Shown: in pieces, positions 22,801-34,563 of the stretch | How the letters are laid out: each line of letters opens with the position of its first letter | How positions within the stretch are numbered: position 1 is the stretch's first letter | Assembly: GCA_947069175.1 (NCBI GenBank) | Contig: CAMTDV010000017.1 | Span: 50,911,137 to 50,975,136, forward strand | DNA: 64,000 nt | Reading direction: 5' to 3' | Origin: Scalesia atractyloides | Taxonomy: Eukaryota > Streptophyta > Magnoliopsida > Asterales > Asteraceae | Position numbers and translations under genes: made by a program | Notes under the pieces: model-generated | What the model saw: the letters and a program-made list of their open reading frames with translations, nothing else | What the model was told of the DNA's origin: nothing | The model's database searches: none

Positions 22801-23424
22801 TAATTTATTAAACTTTTGGTAGTATTATATTTATATTTATATTTTTTACTTATATATATATATATATATTGTTGATGAACATGATAGTAATTTTAATTTT
22901 ATAATACTATATAGTTTTTTAATACTTTATTATTTTAATATTATAATACTTTATTATTATTTTAATTTTTTACTTTGATGTATTTTCATTATTATTTATT
23001 ATTTTAATATTATAATACTAAATTATTATATTTGCTTTTAACTTTTTAACATATTTTCGTTTTTTCTTTTTTTCTTAAACCATATTTCCTCTATCATTTA
23101 TTTCCTATTTTTAATAATTATTTTTTCCTTTTTTAAATTATATTTCTTTATTTAGTCACGGTTTGATAAGTTCCCATCTTAAAATGAAATTGTAAATTGC
23201 CCCCTCTCAAATTGAAAAGGTAAAACTTCTAACTTAGTTTTCTGAAAAAAGTAAAAAAGTAAACTAGCTTTAAGTTTTTGATGTATTTACCTTATTTTTC
23301 CACTGCAACATAAACTGTGTTTTGGACATTTAAACTTTATCGCTAGTCATGTTATTAGTGAATTTTTTATAATTTTAAATGGTTGGTTCGACATGATTAG
23401 TGGCTAACGCCTCACGGTAAAACT
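22801..23424. other. AT-rich spacer, no gene seen
   Basis: Low-complexity AT-rich sequence with a TA run near 22851-22869. No gene. Confidence 0.5.
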
Positions 23425-24960
23425 CCGCATGTGGAAATTGAGGGTGTGACAGAAGCGTTTGGAAATAAGGGTAGTGAGGCAGATGATGAGGAAACAGAGA
23501 GTGAAGAGGAAGATGTTTTAACTCTAAGAAATCCAAAAGCTATGCATGATCCTAGAGCGAGAGCTGAACAAAGGGATACAAAAAGAATGAAATGTTCTCT
23601 GCTAAAAGTGATGATGAGTCGTATGTACCATCAAATACAGAACAACTTGCAAAGAAAGTTGCAAAAAGGGTGAAGAGTAAGGTTGGAGTTGTTAGTAAGA
23701 AAAAGACAAGGTCACCATTGATCAAGAAGGCACGAAGGAGAATTCAAGAACCTTTGAAAGAAACAACAACTGATTGAGCTGAACCAGTAGTTACAAGTGC
23801 ACCTATTTTTGAAAATGTCATTCCTGTTTAAACACCAACAACATTACAACCAACACCAATATCTCCTCAACCTCAACCATAATCAAATCCAAGACAAAGA
23901 TCTACACCTTGACAACAACATGGTTCTTCTTATAACATATTCGATGATGATCTTCCATTTCCAAACATTGATACGATGAATTTGGATTTTCTTAATGATC
24001 CAAATGATAAGAAAATAAAGGAATTGGAAAACAAGATCAAGTTTCTTGAAAGTGAACGTGAACAGATGGAAGCTGTGACTGCAAGTCTTGTTTGTGAGAA
24101 TGAACGTTTGAGAAAGATTTCAAGTGATTTGGAAGCTGATAAGAAGGTAAAAGATCGAAAGCTTGAGATTTTGTACAAAGTGTTGGAGAAGAGAATGAGG
24201 ATTGATTTTGAAGCTGAATTCAATCATATAGAAATAGATGAAGCTAAAGCTAAAGCTAAACTGATTAATTTTCAAATGAAACCAGGAGATTAAAAGTTGT
24301 GGAAGTACATAAGATTTGAAGTGCGTCATAATTTTCCTAATTGGAAACCACACAAGCCTAAAAGAATAACAAAGATTGATCCGGTAAAACAACTGCCTGG
24401 CGTGACATTGATTGTGAAACGTCCTCGAGCGATGAAACATATGCCCCTGATGAAGATTGAACAAGATTTTCATAATGATTTCAGATGGTGGGAATATGAT
24501 CCAGAGACTGGTGAAGCGATAATTGTGTTAAAGACTAAAGGTTTGTGAAGGGCAATAAGGATTTTAGATCCTATGTGGCTAGTGAATTTATTAGAGAAAG
24601 ATGTGGGGCGTTTGTACTACAACAAGATTGTTTATCAAGTACAAGATGTTGTACAGGCCATGCAATACCAAAATGTTATCAAAGTTTGCTATGTCTATGA
24701 GAACAATTCAGGGAAGATGTGGAATACGAAATGGCGAGAGATTGAAAAGAAAGAGTTCACGAGGGAAGTTTGTAAAGAAGAAAGGATTGCAGAAAATATG
24801 AAAAAGCTTCTATCAGAAGATTTCAATTTATGAACAAACCTATTCCAACAGATCAGACGCAGGTGTCATTATTTGAGCTTAAACGTCAAAGAGTTAGAAA
24901 GTATTTATTCGGACGCTGAGTATTTTGAAGTTATGAAGATTTTTGAAGACCTATAGAGAC
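23425..24960 (+). pseudogene. R5 extra downstream ORF, C-terminal half
   Basis: Related to the extra ORF of E4. An acidic and then Lys-rich part (23431-23777) is followed by a long heptad-like coiled coil (about 23976-24290). The conserved C-terminal domain follows (24297-24835), with VKRPRAMKHMPLMKIEQDF, the WWEYDPETGEAIIVLK block and IRILDPMWLVN. E4 has the same block as MKRPRAMRNMSLMPIEQDF. About 250 residues present in E4 between the coiled coil and this domain are missing here, so an internal deletion is likely. Stops and frameshifts break it into at least five pieces. The role of this protein is unknown; it is not part of gag or pol. Confidence 0.75.
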
Positions 24961-24984
24961 TACGGCAACATCCAAGGGGGAGTT

Positions 24985-25403
24985 TGTTGATGCACTATGT
25001 CCGCTGCCTACGTCATCGAGTCATGTCAAGTCTGTAATAGGATGATATGTTAGATTATTCTGTTTTGATTGTAATGTTACTTCCGTACGGAGGTACACAT
25101 CCGTGCAAATGTAACCAAGTCCGCACGAATGTGATACATCTGTACGGAGGTAGTCTAGTCCGCTTGAAGGAAATCTGATGTGTATAAATAGACATGTGGA
25201 CTTCGTGTTAGAAAAATTTTTTAATCAGACGGCGAGGCTCTGTCAGTTTGTTTTCATGATTGTAAACATTGACAAGTTAATCAAAACAATGAAAAATTAA
25301 GTAATCTTATGTTGTCGCCTAACTAAAATTGGATTCCGCACAATTTTGACTAGGTTAACAAATATTACGTGAGCTATTCATATGGAAAACGGTCCTCACA
25401 ACA
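24985..25403 (+). repeat. 3' LTR of R5
   Basis: Starts TGTTGATGCAC and ends CTCACAACA (TGTTG and CAACA are inverted). A TATA box TATAAATA lies at 25183-25190. Upstream of it are repeated motifs built around CCGTACGGAGG and CCGCACG (25085-25170), comparable to the palindromes of E1. Length 419 bp. Confidence 0.7.
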
Positions 25404-26162
25404 GGGAGCTTATTTCTAGCCAACAACTAATCTAGCCAGCAATGTACTCGTGTTTCAATTTGATTGGCTATTATCTCGACACTTTCTACTTCATCATGAG
25501 TTATTGTGCAAGCTAAATCTTAGCTGGCGGATCCTATTTGGTAGCTCTTGCTGGTTGATTCTTTTTGAGTTTTCTATTTTTATAACGGTTGAATCTGCAT
25601 GTCTATTCTATTAAATTTTCAAGTGGAAGTTGCCTATTCTTATGTTTTCCTCGCATATTATTTTGAGACTATTCCTAAAGAATAGATCTACACATGACTA
25701 ACCCTAAGATCAATAATTCAAGACTCTAATAGCAAGTCTCGAATGGCTAGTAGCTTTGAACTAATATCAACACTCCCCCATAATTCAAAGAATGATGACT
25801 CATGTTCTTCTAAGGAGATAACACAATATTCTGTGCCTAATGCTTTTGTGAGGATATTAGCAACTTCTTATATCTTAGCTCAATTTGCTTGTTTTCAACA
25901 AACTTTATGATAAAGTTAAACTTAATGTGAATCTGTTTGATTCTATAACGATAAGCTTAATTCTTAGTTAGAAACACAATAGATAAATTATCACAAAAAA
26001 TTGTAATGGCTTTTTGTTGATCCTGATAGTGTTCTCTAAATAGGAGATGAAGCTTGTTAGGCTATTGCACTAGTCGCCATATATTCTAATTCCATGGTAG
26101 ATAAAGTCACCACCTTTGCTTCTTTGAACTCCATGATATGGCTCATGTTCCAAGTTAAAACT
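25404..26162 (-). mobile_element. R6: minus-strand copia remnant (RNase H end plus 3' LTR)
   Basis: On the minus strand a decayed RNase H is followed by ATTATGGGGGAG (polypurine tract, 25773-25784) and an LTR starting TGTTGATATTAG at 25772. It is cut on its 5' side by the LTR remnant at 26163, and its LTR may be cut by R5 on the other side. Confidence 0.65.
25785..26160 (-). pseudogene. R6 RNase H fragment
   Basis: Recognised by VVTLSTMELEYMA (second acidic site, near 26090-26125) and by short degenerate stretches further on around the third site. Several stops and frameshifts. It is the last trace of a pol gene. Confidence 0.6.
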
Positions 26163-26703
26163 GTTGGATTAGTTTGCCCAAGTATCGATATTCAATATTG
26201 CTATTAAGGTACGATCCAAAGAGTGACACTTTGGTCAACGAACGGGAATGAATATTTAAGGAGTTAAATATCCCAACATGAAAAGGGCGAGGGCGACTAG
26301 GCCTAAATTATTGGACACTAGTTTATTCAAATTTATGATGAACAAATAAACTACAATAATTGATAATTAAATAGTTTTAATTAGAATACAAGTTACATAA
26401 TTAATCGGTAGTTGATAAGTACACAATGTGTTTTTTAGCCGTATCGGTAAAACACTAAAACGGAATCCCTAATTAATCGATATGTCTACACCAACCTTTT
26501 ATCGGGACACTTCAACCGGTGTAATTGAACCCGTGAATGTATTGTGCCTTAGCTTCGCGTTTGGGCAAACGATTGTCGAGGCACAACAAATGGTGACATC
26601 CAATAATCTTGGACCTAGTTATGTAGTTGCCGGTATCTAGCCTATCAGTCGACCTTGTAATTAGAAGGCCTTTGTCAATTATTAAGGAAGGGTGGGCATA
26701 GAA
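26163..26703 (+). repeat. Copia LTR remnant related to the E0 LTR
   Basis: Starts TGTTGGATTAG and shares the block AGTGACACTTTGGTCAACGAA-like with the LTRs at 5030 (inverted) and 20062. It abuts R6 on the left and a Gypsy-like LTR on the right. No primer site, so solo or truncated. Confidence 0.5.
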
Positions 26704-28165
26704 TGTGACAACCCAAAACTTTTTATTGATAATTAAGCACATAAAAAACGTTAAAACAATAATAGTTGATGTTTTAGACTCAACGTAATCTAATTAGGCC
26801 TTTGGAAAAGCCTAGGAACGTCTCTTCGACTTCACGGTACGCGATTTGTGAATTGCGAGAATTTCGTCAGACGTTTGAACTTTAACAAACTGACACTCGA
26901 TGAAATATTGACAACGCTGAAAATATGAGTTGTACACATATACTTAATATATACAAAGTAAAATTTGCGAGCTTATCCTTGCTTTCAATCGCAAAACTAT
27001 GCAGACGTGAACGAAAACACAACAGTAAGAATGCACTGACATCAAAGCGGGAGCATCGGACTCGTGCATTATCTTGAAATTGATATTTATGATTTATATA
27101 GCTTCGTAATCGAATTTTAATATTTATGGTTGAATTAGGCTAAAAAACGGATTAGAAACGACAACCAAAACATTATACACAACTTTAACGCAACCGACAA
27201 ACGTATGCGTCAAATATCAACTTCAGACATAATTTTATTTGATTTCGAATTTAAATAAACATTTTATGACTTTGAACGGAGTTTGAGTGCGAAATCGGGC
27301 CTCGAAAACGCGTATGGACTGAACAAAAGATTGGGCACGCGATAATGGGCTTCAGGCCCAACCCACCTAATACCCTAGCTATATAAACTAACACACGCAC
27401 ACACTACACACCAAAAAACACACATTCACTCTCTCTTCTCCCAAACTCTCTCCCTTTGCTCTATGTCTCTAATAGTCGGCGGCGGAAGCGCACAACGGTG
27501 TTCCGACGTCTGCCAACATTTTCCGACGAAACACCCTACCCCTCGTAATTCAAGCATTCTCAACATGATGGTGGTGACCGAGAGATTCGAAGTCGTTTGA
27601 GCCCATGAGCAACTTCATCGAAGCTCCAATCAAATTATCCGACGAAACCAATTTTAGATTTTCTTTCTGTGCATGCTTAGATCTAAAGTTTAGGGACCCC
27701 TTGGTGCAGTTTCTTTAAAATCGAAACTCCGATATCATTCCGATGGGCTTCTTGGCAGAGGGGAAGGTGTTGGGGGTGTCGACGGTGGTGATGACGATGC
27801 TCGACGGTGGCTATGGTGGTCGACGGCGGCGGTACAGCTGTCAGAGTTAACGACGACGATAATGGGGTGGTTTTGGTTGGTGTGTTATTCTCGGTTTGGG
27901 GTTACAAGGAACGAATGGGTAAGTTTTAATATTTGGTTTGGGTTCGGTTCAACAAGTCAACACGGGCCAACTCGGGTCAGATTTCGTGTTTCGGGTTAAA
28001 CCCGGTCAGTTTTGGTGTATCAGGTCAAACCCAGTCAACATGGTCAAACTGTTGGTCAAGCTCGGGTCAACAGTCAATCCGGAGCGCACGTGTACCGAGA
28101 CAACTTCTACGGGTCGAACACGAGACTTGGTAAAGTTTTGACAAACGTGCTTTAAACATTTATCT
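26704..28165 (+). mobile_element. Gypsy-like LTR with TATA box
   Basis: Starts TGTGACAACCC, a common Gypsy LTR start. A TATA box ATATAAAC lies at 27381-27388, followed by a C/T-rich leader and a GC-richer stretch with GGTCAA-type repeats (27940-28080). Two overlapping frames at 27933-28141 translate these repeats and have no domain. The LTR end and any partner LTR are not identified. Confidence 0.45.
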
Positions 28166-28169
28166 AGTT

Positions 28170-28413
28170 TATATTAACATTGTTATTAGCATGAACCCGA
28201 GCTCTAAACCGAATAGACTAGTGAAATCGTTATAATTAAAATTTCTAGACATTTTTTATATTTTTAGTTTTTTATTAAAAATGTTTCCACATGTATTAAT
28301 AAGAAAAAGCGCCAAAATTTTTTAGAAAAAAGTAGTTTTTAACATGTTAAGTATAAATTTTAAGAGTGTTCCCCGGTTCCCCACTTTTTTAATGTTCCCC
28401 AATGAACCTTCCC
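28170..28413 (-). mobile_element. MITE-like fragment
   Basis: On the minus strand it begins TAGGGGAAGGTTCATTGGGG, then GTGGGGAACCGGGG. The start resembles the copies near 63128 and 19326. The other end is not found. Confidence 0.35.
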
Positions 28414-28532
28414 CTATATATATGGAGTTTTGAAAACATGAAAGAAAAATCATATATTGATACGTTGGGATATTGAGTTTTGGCAATCATCGACAATTTG
28501 TGTTGTCGGGATTTCTCTAAAACAAAGGAAAC

Positions 28533-29001
28533 TGTTCCGTGTGTCCGCCACTGTGCGAATAGGCTACATTTGTATAGATGAGATACGGACACTTGACTTA
28601 AGTGTGAACTAGAGAGGTATGTATATGTTACTTCGTACGCAGTAGTCACTCCATACGAAGGTAGTTACTTTGTACGAAGGTTGTATGTTCAGTTCGTACG
28701 AAGTTGATTTGTCTCACTTCATATGAAGTTGACTTAGTTTGTACAAAGGTAAAAGATTTAGTTCGCACGAGGGTATTAGTCTATATATAGTGTTGTATGT
28801 TCACTTGTTAGTTAAGTTTTGAAGTTCCAGAGGGGAAATGCTAGAGAAATTTCCCATTTTGCCAGCTTGACAAGATGTATACTCTTTCGGTATGAATGAA
28901 TCATTAGACTTCCGCTTCTTCTTCGTTCTTAATAACATTCTACCGAATTAGTTCTATTTTACCCAAACTTCCGTCTAGAACCACCATTTCCTGGACTATC
29001 A
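28533..29001 (+). repeat. 5' LTR of E1
   Basis: 469 bp, TGTTCC to CTATCA. It carries TTCGTACGAAGT-type palindromes (28622-28770), a TATA box CTATATATAG (28781-28790) and the end ...GGACTATCA. It differs from the 3' LTR by several indels, including about 10 bp lost near the start and about 24 bp extra after 28845. Confidence 0.8.
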
Positions 29002-29003
29002 AT

Positions 29004-29015
29004 TGGTATCAGAGC
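29004..29015 (+). promoter_or_regulatory. Primer-binding site of E1
   Basis: TGGTATCAGAGC, complementary to the 3' end of initiator methionine tRNA, two bases after the LTR. Confidence 0.85.
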
Positions 29016-29242
29016 TACGGTACTGATTCAATTGATCTAACAGTTGATTGAATCACCTACGCTCATGAATTATGGACTTTTAACGGGTTTTAGACCTAAA
29101 TCATCAAATAAATGGATAGTCCACGGACAAAAATTAATATTGAAACCATAGGATTGTTTAGAATTGAATTTCGACCATGTCAGTGAAAGAATCATCATGA
29201 AATTCGCAAAATAAAGACTAGATCGAAAAATGTGGTTATCTT

Positions 29243-29666
29243 TGTAAGTCCCATATAATCCGGATCTGACAATGGTATCACACAATCACCAAGGATGGGC
29301 AGAATCCAAACTTGGTGAGATTCAAGAAAACCGAAAAGATGAAAGAACACCGAATCAACTTTTAACACCTGTGCACGATTCTATTACTTAAATATGCAAA
29401 ACCGTTTGGTACAAGATGGAGGTTCTCTAGAGTTCGACCCAAAGTCTTAACCCTATAAATGACATAAAGTAGTTTATATACTCTAAGTAAGCCCATTCCC
29501 CACATGGGCTCCCCTTGGGCTTACCTAGCCCACATGGCCTTGGGCATGGACATATGCCTTATAAACGTCCAAAACCTAATATAAACTAACCTAATTAATC
29601 CCAGTTCGCTATCATAGCCCGTTGGGTATATTTGATGCATCAGTCTCACACTTCTAGGACCTAACA
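29243..29666 (-). repeat. 3' LTR of E2
   Basis: 424 bp; on the minus strand it starts TGTTAGGTCCTAG and ends GGGACTTACA. The half next to the polypurine tract matches 60358-60576; the other half has no counterpart at the right end. Confidence 0.75.
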
Positions 29667-29680
29667 ATCCCCCTAGACTG
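29667..29680 (-). promoter_or_regulatory. Polypurine tract of E2
   Basis: On the minus strand it reads CAGTCTAGGGGGAT, directly before the LTR start TGTTAGG. Confidence 0.75.
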
Positions 29681-31470
29681 ATGCATCAAATTGTCTTCAT
29701 AGCATGAATTTAGAAACGTCTTCAACGGAGTCTATGGTTGTCCCTATGCTACAGAAGTTGTGGAAGTTCTTGACTTCTGAACTCTCAGCAGGTGGTCTCT
29801 TTCTTCTTCTTTTGTGGTTAGCTTCATATCAGGATCTCGATCAGCTTTGCTTGAAACATCTTTGTCAAAAAGAATGTGGTAGGAGGATTCTCAGCAGCTC
29901 TTTTCTTCTTCAATCTTTTATCTTTCAAGCAGGTTCAAAGGTACTTCTTCAAAAGTACTATCATTGTCATACGGCAATTCGTGTTCGGTTCTTCTGACTC
30001 AGGTACATCTGGTTGTTGTGATACTTCATGCTTTGTCAGCAGCTAACAACATCTCAATCTTCATCAACACCTATTTTTGATTGAAATCAAGTTCTGACAT
30101 GCTTAGAAATTTGTAAGCCCACATTTCTATGCAACGAAGGACATTACCATATGAATGCTTAGTATACCATTACTTGTACTCGGATTTCACAATTCAAATT
30201 TCTTTTATCCTTTGATATTCATCCAAATCTTCAAGAACGGTTAATAAATTTTTTTATAATAAAACAAATAAAACACTCTATTTTTGCATTTTTGGTTTTA
30301 TAAAAACAAAGACACTATTTTTTTGATTTTTGAATTTTCTATTTTTTTAATTTTTAAAAATAAGAATATAAACAGAAACGCGAATAATAAAAATTGATTA
30401 ACAGTTATAATGTACAATTGCAATGGGATCAAAATCGTTTTCAGGCGGACCAAGGAACACTTTTTAGTGCGAACTTATTCAGACTGGTCTATGCGATTGC
30501 CGATATGTTTGTCCACTTAAACCCAACACTCAACTTTCAATTTTCAACTCCGTGATATGCTTAAGGTAATATTATACTATAATACCCATGTGTCCCATTT
30601 CATGACATACCCCCGCGATCAAGGTAAGCACAACCATTTATCGTAGCGGCTGAGTATACTGAGATCATCCTTTATCTTTGACAATGTTAGACTATTGGTG
30701 AACAGGTCAGTACTTTCATACAACATAGCAAGTAATGTTTGTGTCCAACGAGGGTTAGGCAAATACCTTTTGGTAAGAATTTAGCTTTTTAGCTCAATGG
30801 AATTCCCTCAAAGGTTTTGGCCAGTTTGGCTCTTTTAAGATATCTTGACGGTGCCTAGGTCTGCATATAGTCAGTATGCAACAGATAGACAAGCAAGATA
30901 TCCCCGGATGACTCAACCTTATAAAGACCCAAATCTTCAGACGTTGGCTATCTAAATAACGCAAGATTTAAAACCATAAAATCATACGTCGATGGTATGT
31001 TACCCACATGATACATAGTTCATTATGTTTATATCACCTAGTATCTTTTATCACTTTGAGCGTCAAGTCTATCGACATATCACATTAGATCCTAGTCTTT
31101 TCAGCTATAACGCCTTACATGTGTTGGTCAAACCCTTTGACACGTACATTTATTTTATTTTCCATATGATGCAATAAAATATTTTTGGAATTTTCTGCTT
31201 TTCAAATGTTTTTGTATTTTTCTCATTTTCTCCCCGTAAAACAATGCATATGTACATATATTTCCCTCTTGCCCCCTAAATCTGTGCATCACAATTTATG
31301 CGCCAATTTACCTGCTAATGAAACGTATGTACAAAAATATAAATGAAGGAAAATGAAAATATTTTTGTTGTTTTTGCTTAACCGTTCCGTCATTAGATTG
31401 AAGACTAGTCAATGTCAAATTAAAGCATGAAATTTAAATTGTACCTTTTTTGCTGATCTTATCTTACCTC
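29681..31470 (-). other. E2 spacer between gag-protease and 3' LTR
   Basis: Non-coding or decayed. The part near the LTR (29700-30000) is Lys/Arg-rich in minus-strand translation and may be the tail of an extra ORF. A 24-bp block at 30497-30520 matches E4 47830-47853 at about 21 positions on the element strand (core GGACAAACATATC), so this stretch corresponds to the pol-to-extra-ORF spacer of E4. Confidence 0.5.
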
Positions 31471-31620
31471 ATTTATCTCCTCCAAATGAGACATATCAAC
31501 TGTAAAAAAAATTGAACTTTTTGTAACCGTGAGATGTTTCCCAATTATATCCCTAGAACAACCACTATCAATATTCCAGAGATTATCAACAACTCCTCCT
31601 TGGTTGTACCTGAAAAATAA
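31471..31620 (-). pseudogene. E2 protease remnant
   Basis: On the minus strand the motif NIDSGCSR (codons around 31550-31575) is the aspartic protease active-site region, preceded by a TMAWV phrase common before Sirevirus proteases. The frame is lost after about 40 residues; the remaining pol is absent. Confidence 0.6.
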
Positions 31621-33508
31621 GGAGATTAGTAAGACAATAGTACCCAGGCCATCGTGGTCATGGGATTTCCTGAAGCATCAAAATAAGACACTTCCTTTAA
31701 ACACAAGTCCCCTTTCGTTTCAAGGATTAGAGATGTTGTCGTTTTGCATTTGGGTTTCCAAATTTGTTTTGGCTTAACAAACATGTTTGTTGCCTTCGGT
31801 TGAGGAACTTTAGCTGTTTCAGGTTTATTCGTTTTAGAAATAGATTTTTGTTTTTAGCAACGTTCCAATCCCCGTCAGATGATTTAACCTTGGGATTCAC
31901 ATTCTTCATTGCCTTAGGTGAGGATACATTCATTGGCTTGGAATGATAGTTATCCTTTGGTGTAACCCTCTGATTTTGAGCATAATAAGGTACATATGGA
32001 CGATGTGTGCAATTTCGAGTAATGTGACCAGGAATGCCGCAATTGAAGCATGTTTGTCTCTTCACATAAAAAACATTCTAATCAGCTTGATTTGCTCTTG
32101 CAGGCCCTGAAGGATGAACTGATGCTTTCTGTGCTTGATTTCCTTGCATATTTCTAGCAAACGAGGATGAATTCGGATGTCTATACTTGTCGTTTGCATA
32201 GGCCTTCTGCTACGAAGATTTCCTTTGATTCTTCTTGTGTTGCTTAGACTGCAAGTCTTGTTTAAAATCTCACCAGTCTTTCCAAAAGCTTTGTTAGCAC
32301 AGTCAAATGCATATTTCTCACATTTGCTATTACTGACTGGTTTAACAATAACATTTTTAACATCTCGAGCCTTTTAGGACTATTGTTTCCCATTGAGGAC
32401 CTTGGAGTGTGTGATTGTCTTTGATGCTTAGACTTTTTCTTTCTCCGTCTCTGACCTGCTCGTTTCGGCTCCTTTGGCTTGCTTTGAACCTTTTCATCAC
32501 AAGCAGAAGGTTCAGATTTTTCAGTTTGCGCACTTGGAGCCTTGTTCACGTAATTCTTCACTTCATCAGCTTTGATAGAGTCAGAGAGTTCTGGTTAATC
32601 AGATGAAAGACCAGAACCTTCAGCAGAATCATCAGAAGAATTATTAGCATGAGATAGTTCATCATCTTCTTCTGTCAAATCTGCAATTGACACTTTTTCT
32701 ACACATGAAGTAGAAGCAAGTATTGTTCACATATTTTTGCTAAATTTTATCATTTACAGGTTTAGCAGAACCCCGTGTGTGTGATGTATAATTACTGAGT
32801 TTGCCATACACCATATGTTGTTCGTTCTCAAGATCTTCATCAGTGTCATGCATTCTTGTATAGTTGTGATTATATGGTGGGGCAACCTGATTGTACCTAA
32901 ACCCTTTCCTTTGTTCCTTTTGTATGTCAGTTGCAAATTGCACACGTCTCAAACGAGCTTGCTGAATGTATCAAACTTCTTTATATTTACCATATTAGAG
33001 TTGAGTGCCCTGAGTTGTGCAACCTTATTCCTGCAATGTTCAGTACACAAAAGATAGTCGTCCGTTTCAATGAGCGATTTTGATTTGTTAATATGAATTT
33101 GGGCTTGGGGTGCTGGGCTATTGACAATAGCTTGCTGGGCTATTGACTGCAGCTTGTTGGGCTTGAGGTTTCTGTTTAGCCACTTCATCGAGATGAGATT
33201 CCTTTGACTGTGCGGATAAATCTTGGTTTGATTGTAAATGATCCCACAACCAAGATACAAAGGAGTCTTGTCATCACCAAAAAAAGTATTCATCTGAGTC
33301 CTTACTTCTTCTTTTCGCATCCTATTTTCAAGCAAACGCATCACATAATCCGCAATAGGATCAACATTATAGTTCCATATGAACTCATTTAGCTTTTCTT
33401 TTACTTGATCCCGCAACCTACTAGCTCCCTCCAGAAAAAAACAATTTCAAAATGCAAATCGTCAGCATTATCCAATACGTTCGGGTTTTGAGTTAGGGTT
33501 GTAGACAT
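31621..33508 (-). pseudogene. E2 gag with zinc knuckle
   Basis: The start is placed at the ATG at 33506-33508 (MSTTLTQNP). A capsid-like region at 32949-33416 (KEKLNEFIWNYNVDPIADYV) is followed by a Lys/Arg-rich stretch (32262-32561) and a CCHC knuckle CFNCGIPGHITRNC (near 32010-32055). Gag would form the particle and bind RNA. At least six stops or frameshifts break the gene. E3 inserted upstream, in the E2 leader at 33778. Confidence 0.7.
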
Positions 33509-33777
33509 CTTCGGATAACCGAAACCGTACCATTAAAAATGTTTAAAAAATGTCCAAAAAACTGTTTTTACCAAACTATACCGTTAGACTCGTCTCGAAA
33601 TTACGAATCCAATGATATATAATGTCAAAGACCTTTTTCGGGATTTTCGTGCCTTTTTTTGTCCTAAAAATAAGGTGGTTCAAACTGTTCAGTCCGTTTT
33701 CAAAGTTCGTTTATGGATAATTTTCTGTGTACTAAAACGTTTATTACCGAATACGTCAGCTGAATAAATTTCCACCC

Positions 33778-34404
33778 TGTTGGGATTGAACCCTATGAAA
33801 GGAACAGATGATACAAAGCCAAATAACACTATCCGAGCTTTGGTTAAACTATCAGAGGTTACAACCTCTGTTGTATATACACTGCTTTCCCTAAAGACTG
33901 CTCTCCTATCATCTGACTTCACAAAGTTGCAAAGGTCTGCCAGAGTTACAAGGATCAGAGGATAGAGATCGGAGCTTAGTCATTAGATAGATAATCAATG
34001 TAACAGTGCTAAGCACTGATAGTTAGTATTAGCAGTGTTTGTAGTTAGTTACATATAGTTTCCTGTCACTATCAACCCTGACGTCATCAAAGATGCTCAG
34101 TGGTTAGATAGTTTAGTATAAATTGGTAACTTGTGTAACAGTTTAACTTGTCTATCAAAAGATCAACTTTCGCATATCATCTTCTCTGCATTTTCTTACT
34201 ACCAAACTTCATTTTGCAAAGGTTGAGGGGGAGTTTGTGAATCACATGCAAGTTTACCAACTTGAAAGCATGTTGATGAAAACAAACGACCGTTACTTGT
34301 AGTAAAAGTTTTCCATTTATTTCCGCTGTAAATCTCTTTTAAAAATCAACCATTTTCCATTTTTGAAACAAAAACTACAAGTAATTTAAACGCAGATCCT
34401 AACA
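33778..34404 (+). repeat. 5' LTR of E3
   Basis: 627 bp, TGTTGGGATTG to ATCCTAACA. TATA box TATAAATT at 34117-34124. Palindrome CAGAGGTTACAACCTCTG at 33855-33872. The first 297 bp are identical to the 3' copy; about 20 differences lie in the remaining 330 bp. A polypurine-like TGAGGGGGAGTTT (34224-34236) sits inside the LTR. Confidence 0.92.
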
Positions 34405-34406
34405 AT

Positions 34407-34418
34407 TGGTATCAGAGC
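34407..34418 (+). promoter_or_regulatory. Primer-binding site of E3
   Basis: TGGTATCAGAGC two bases after the 5' LTR; initiator Met tRNA type. Confidence 0.9.
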
Positions 34419-34563
34419 TTGATTCATCAAATTCGATCTAACAGACGATTTGATTCGAATAGATCAGCTCTCTGCTAATCAGTTTGGTTGTTTTTGCTTG
34501 ATAAACAAAGTTTTATTACGTTCAAAGGTTTTAAAATAGAAATCTGTGTAAAATCAACTGAAA

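Larger units (their letters stand above)
23425..25403 (+). mobile_element. R5: 5'-truncated Sirevirus-like element (extra ORF plus 3' LTR)
   Basis: Carries the C-terminal half of the extra downstream ORF, then CCAAGGGGGAG (polypurine tract, 24972-24982) and a 3' LTR. The order matches the 3' end of E4. LTR, gag and pol upstream are absent. Confidence 0.8.

Noticed and set aside
27933..28141. Two overlapping short genes
   Set aside because: They translate GGTCAA-type repeats of an LTR leader in two frames.
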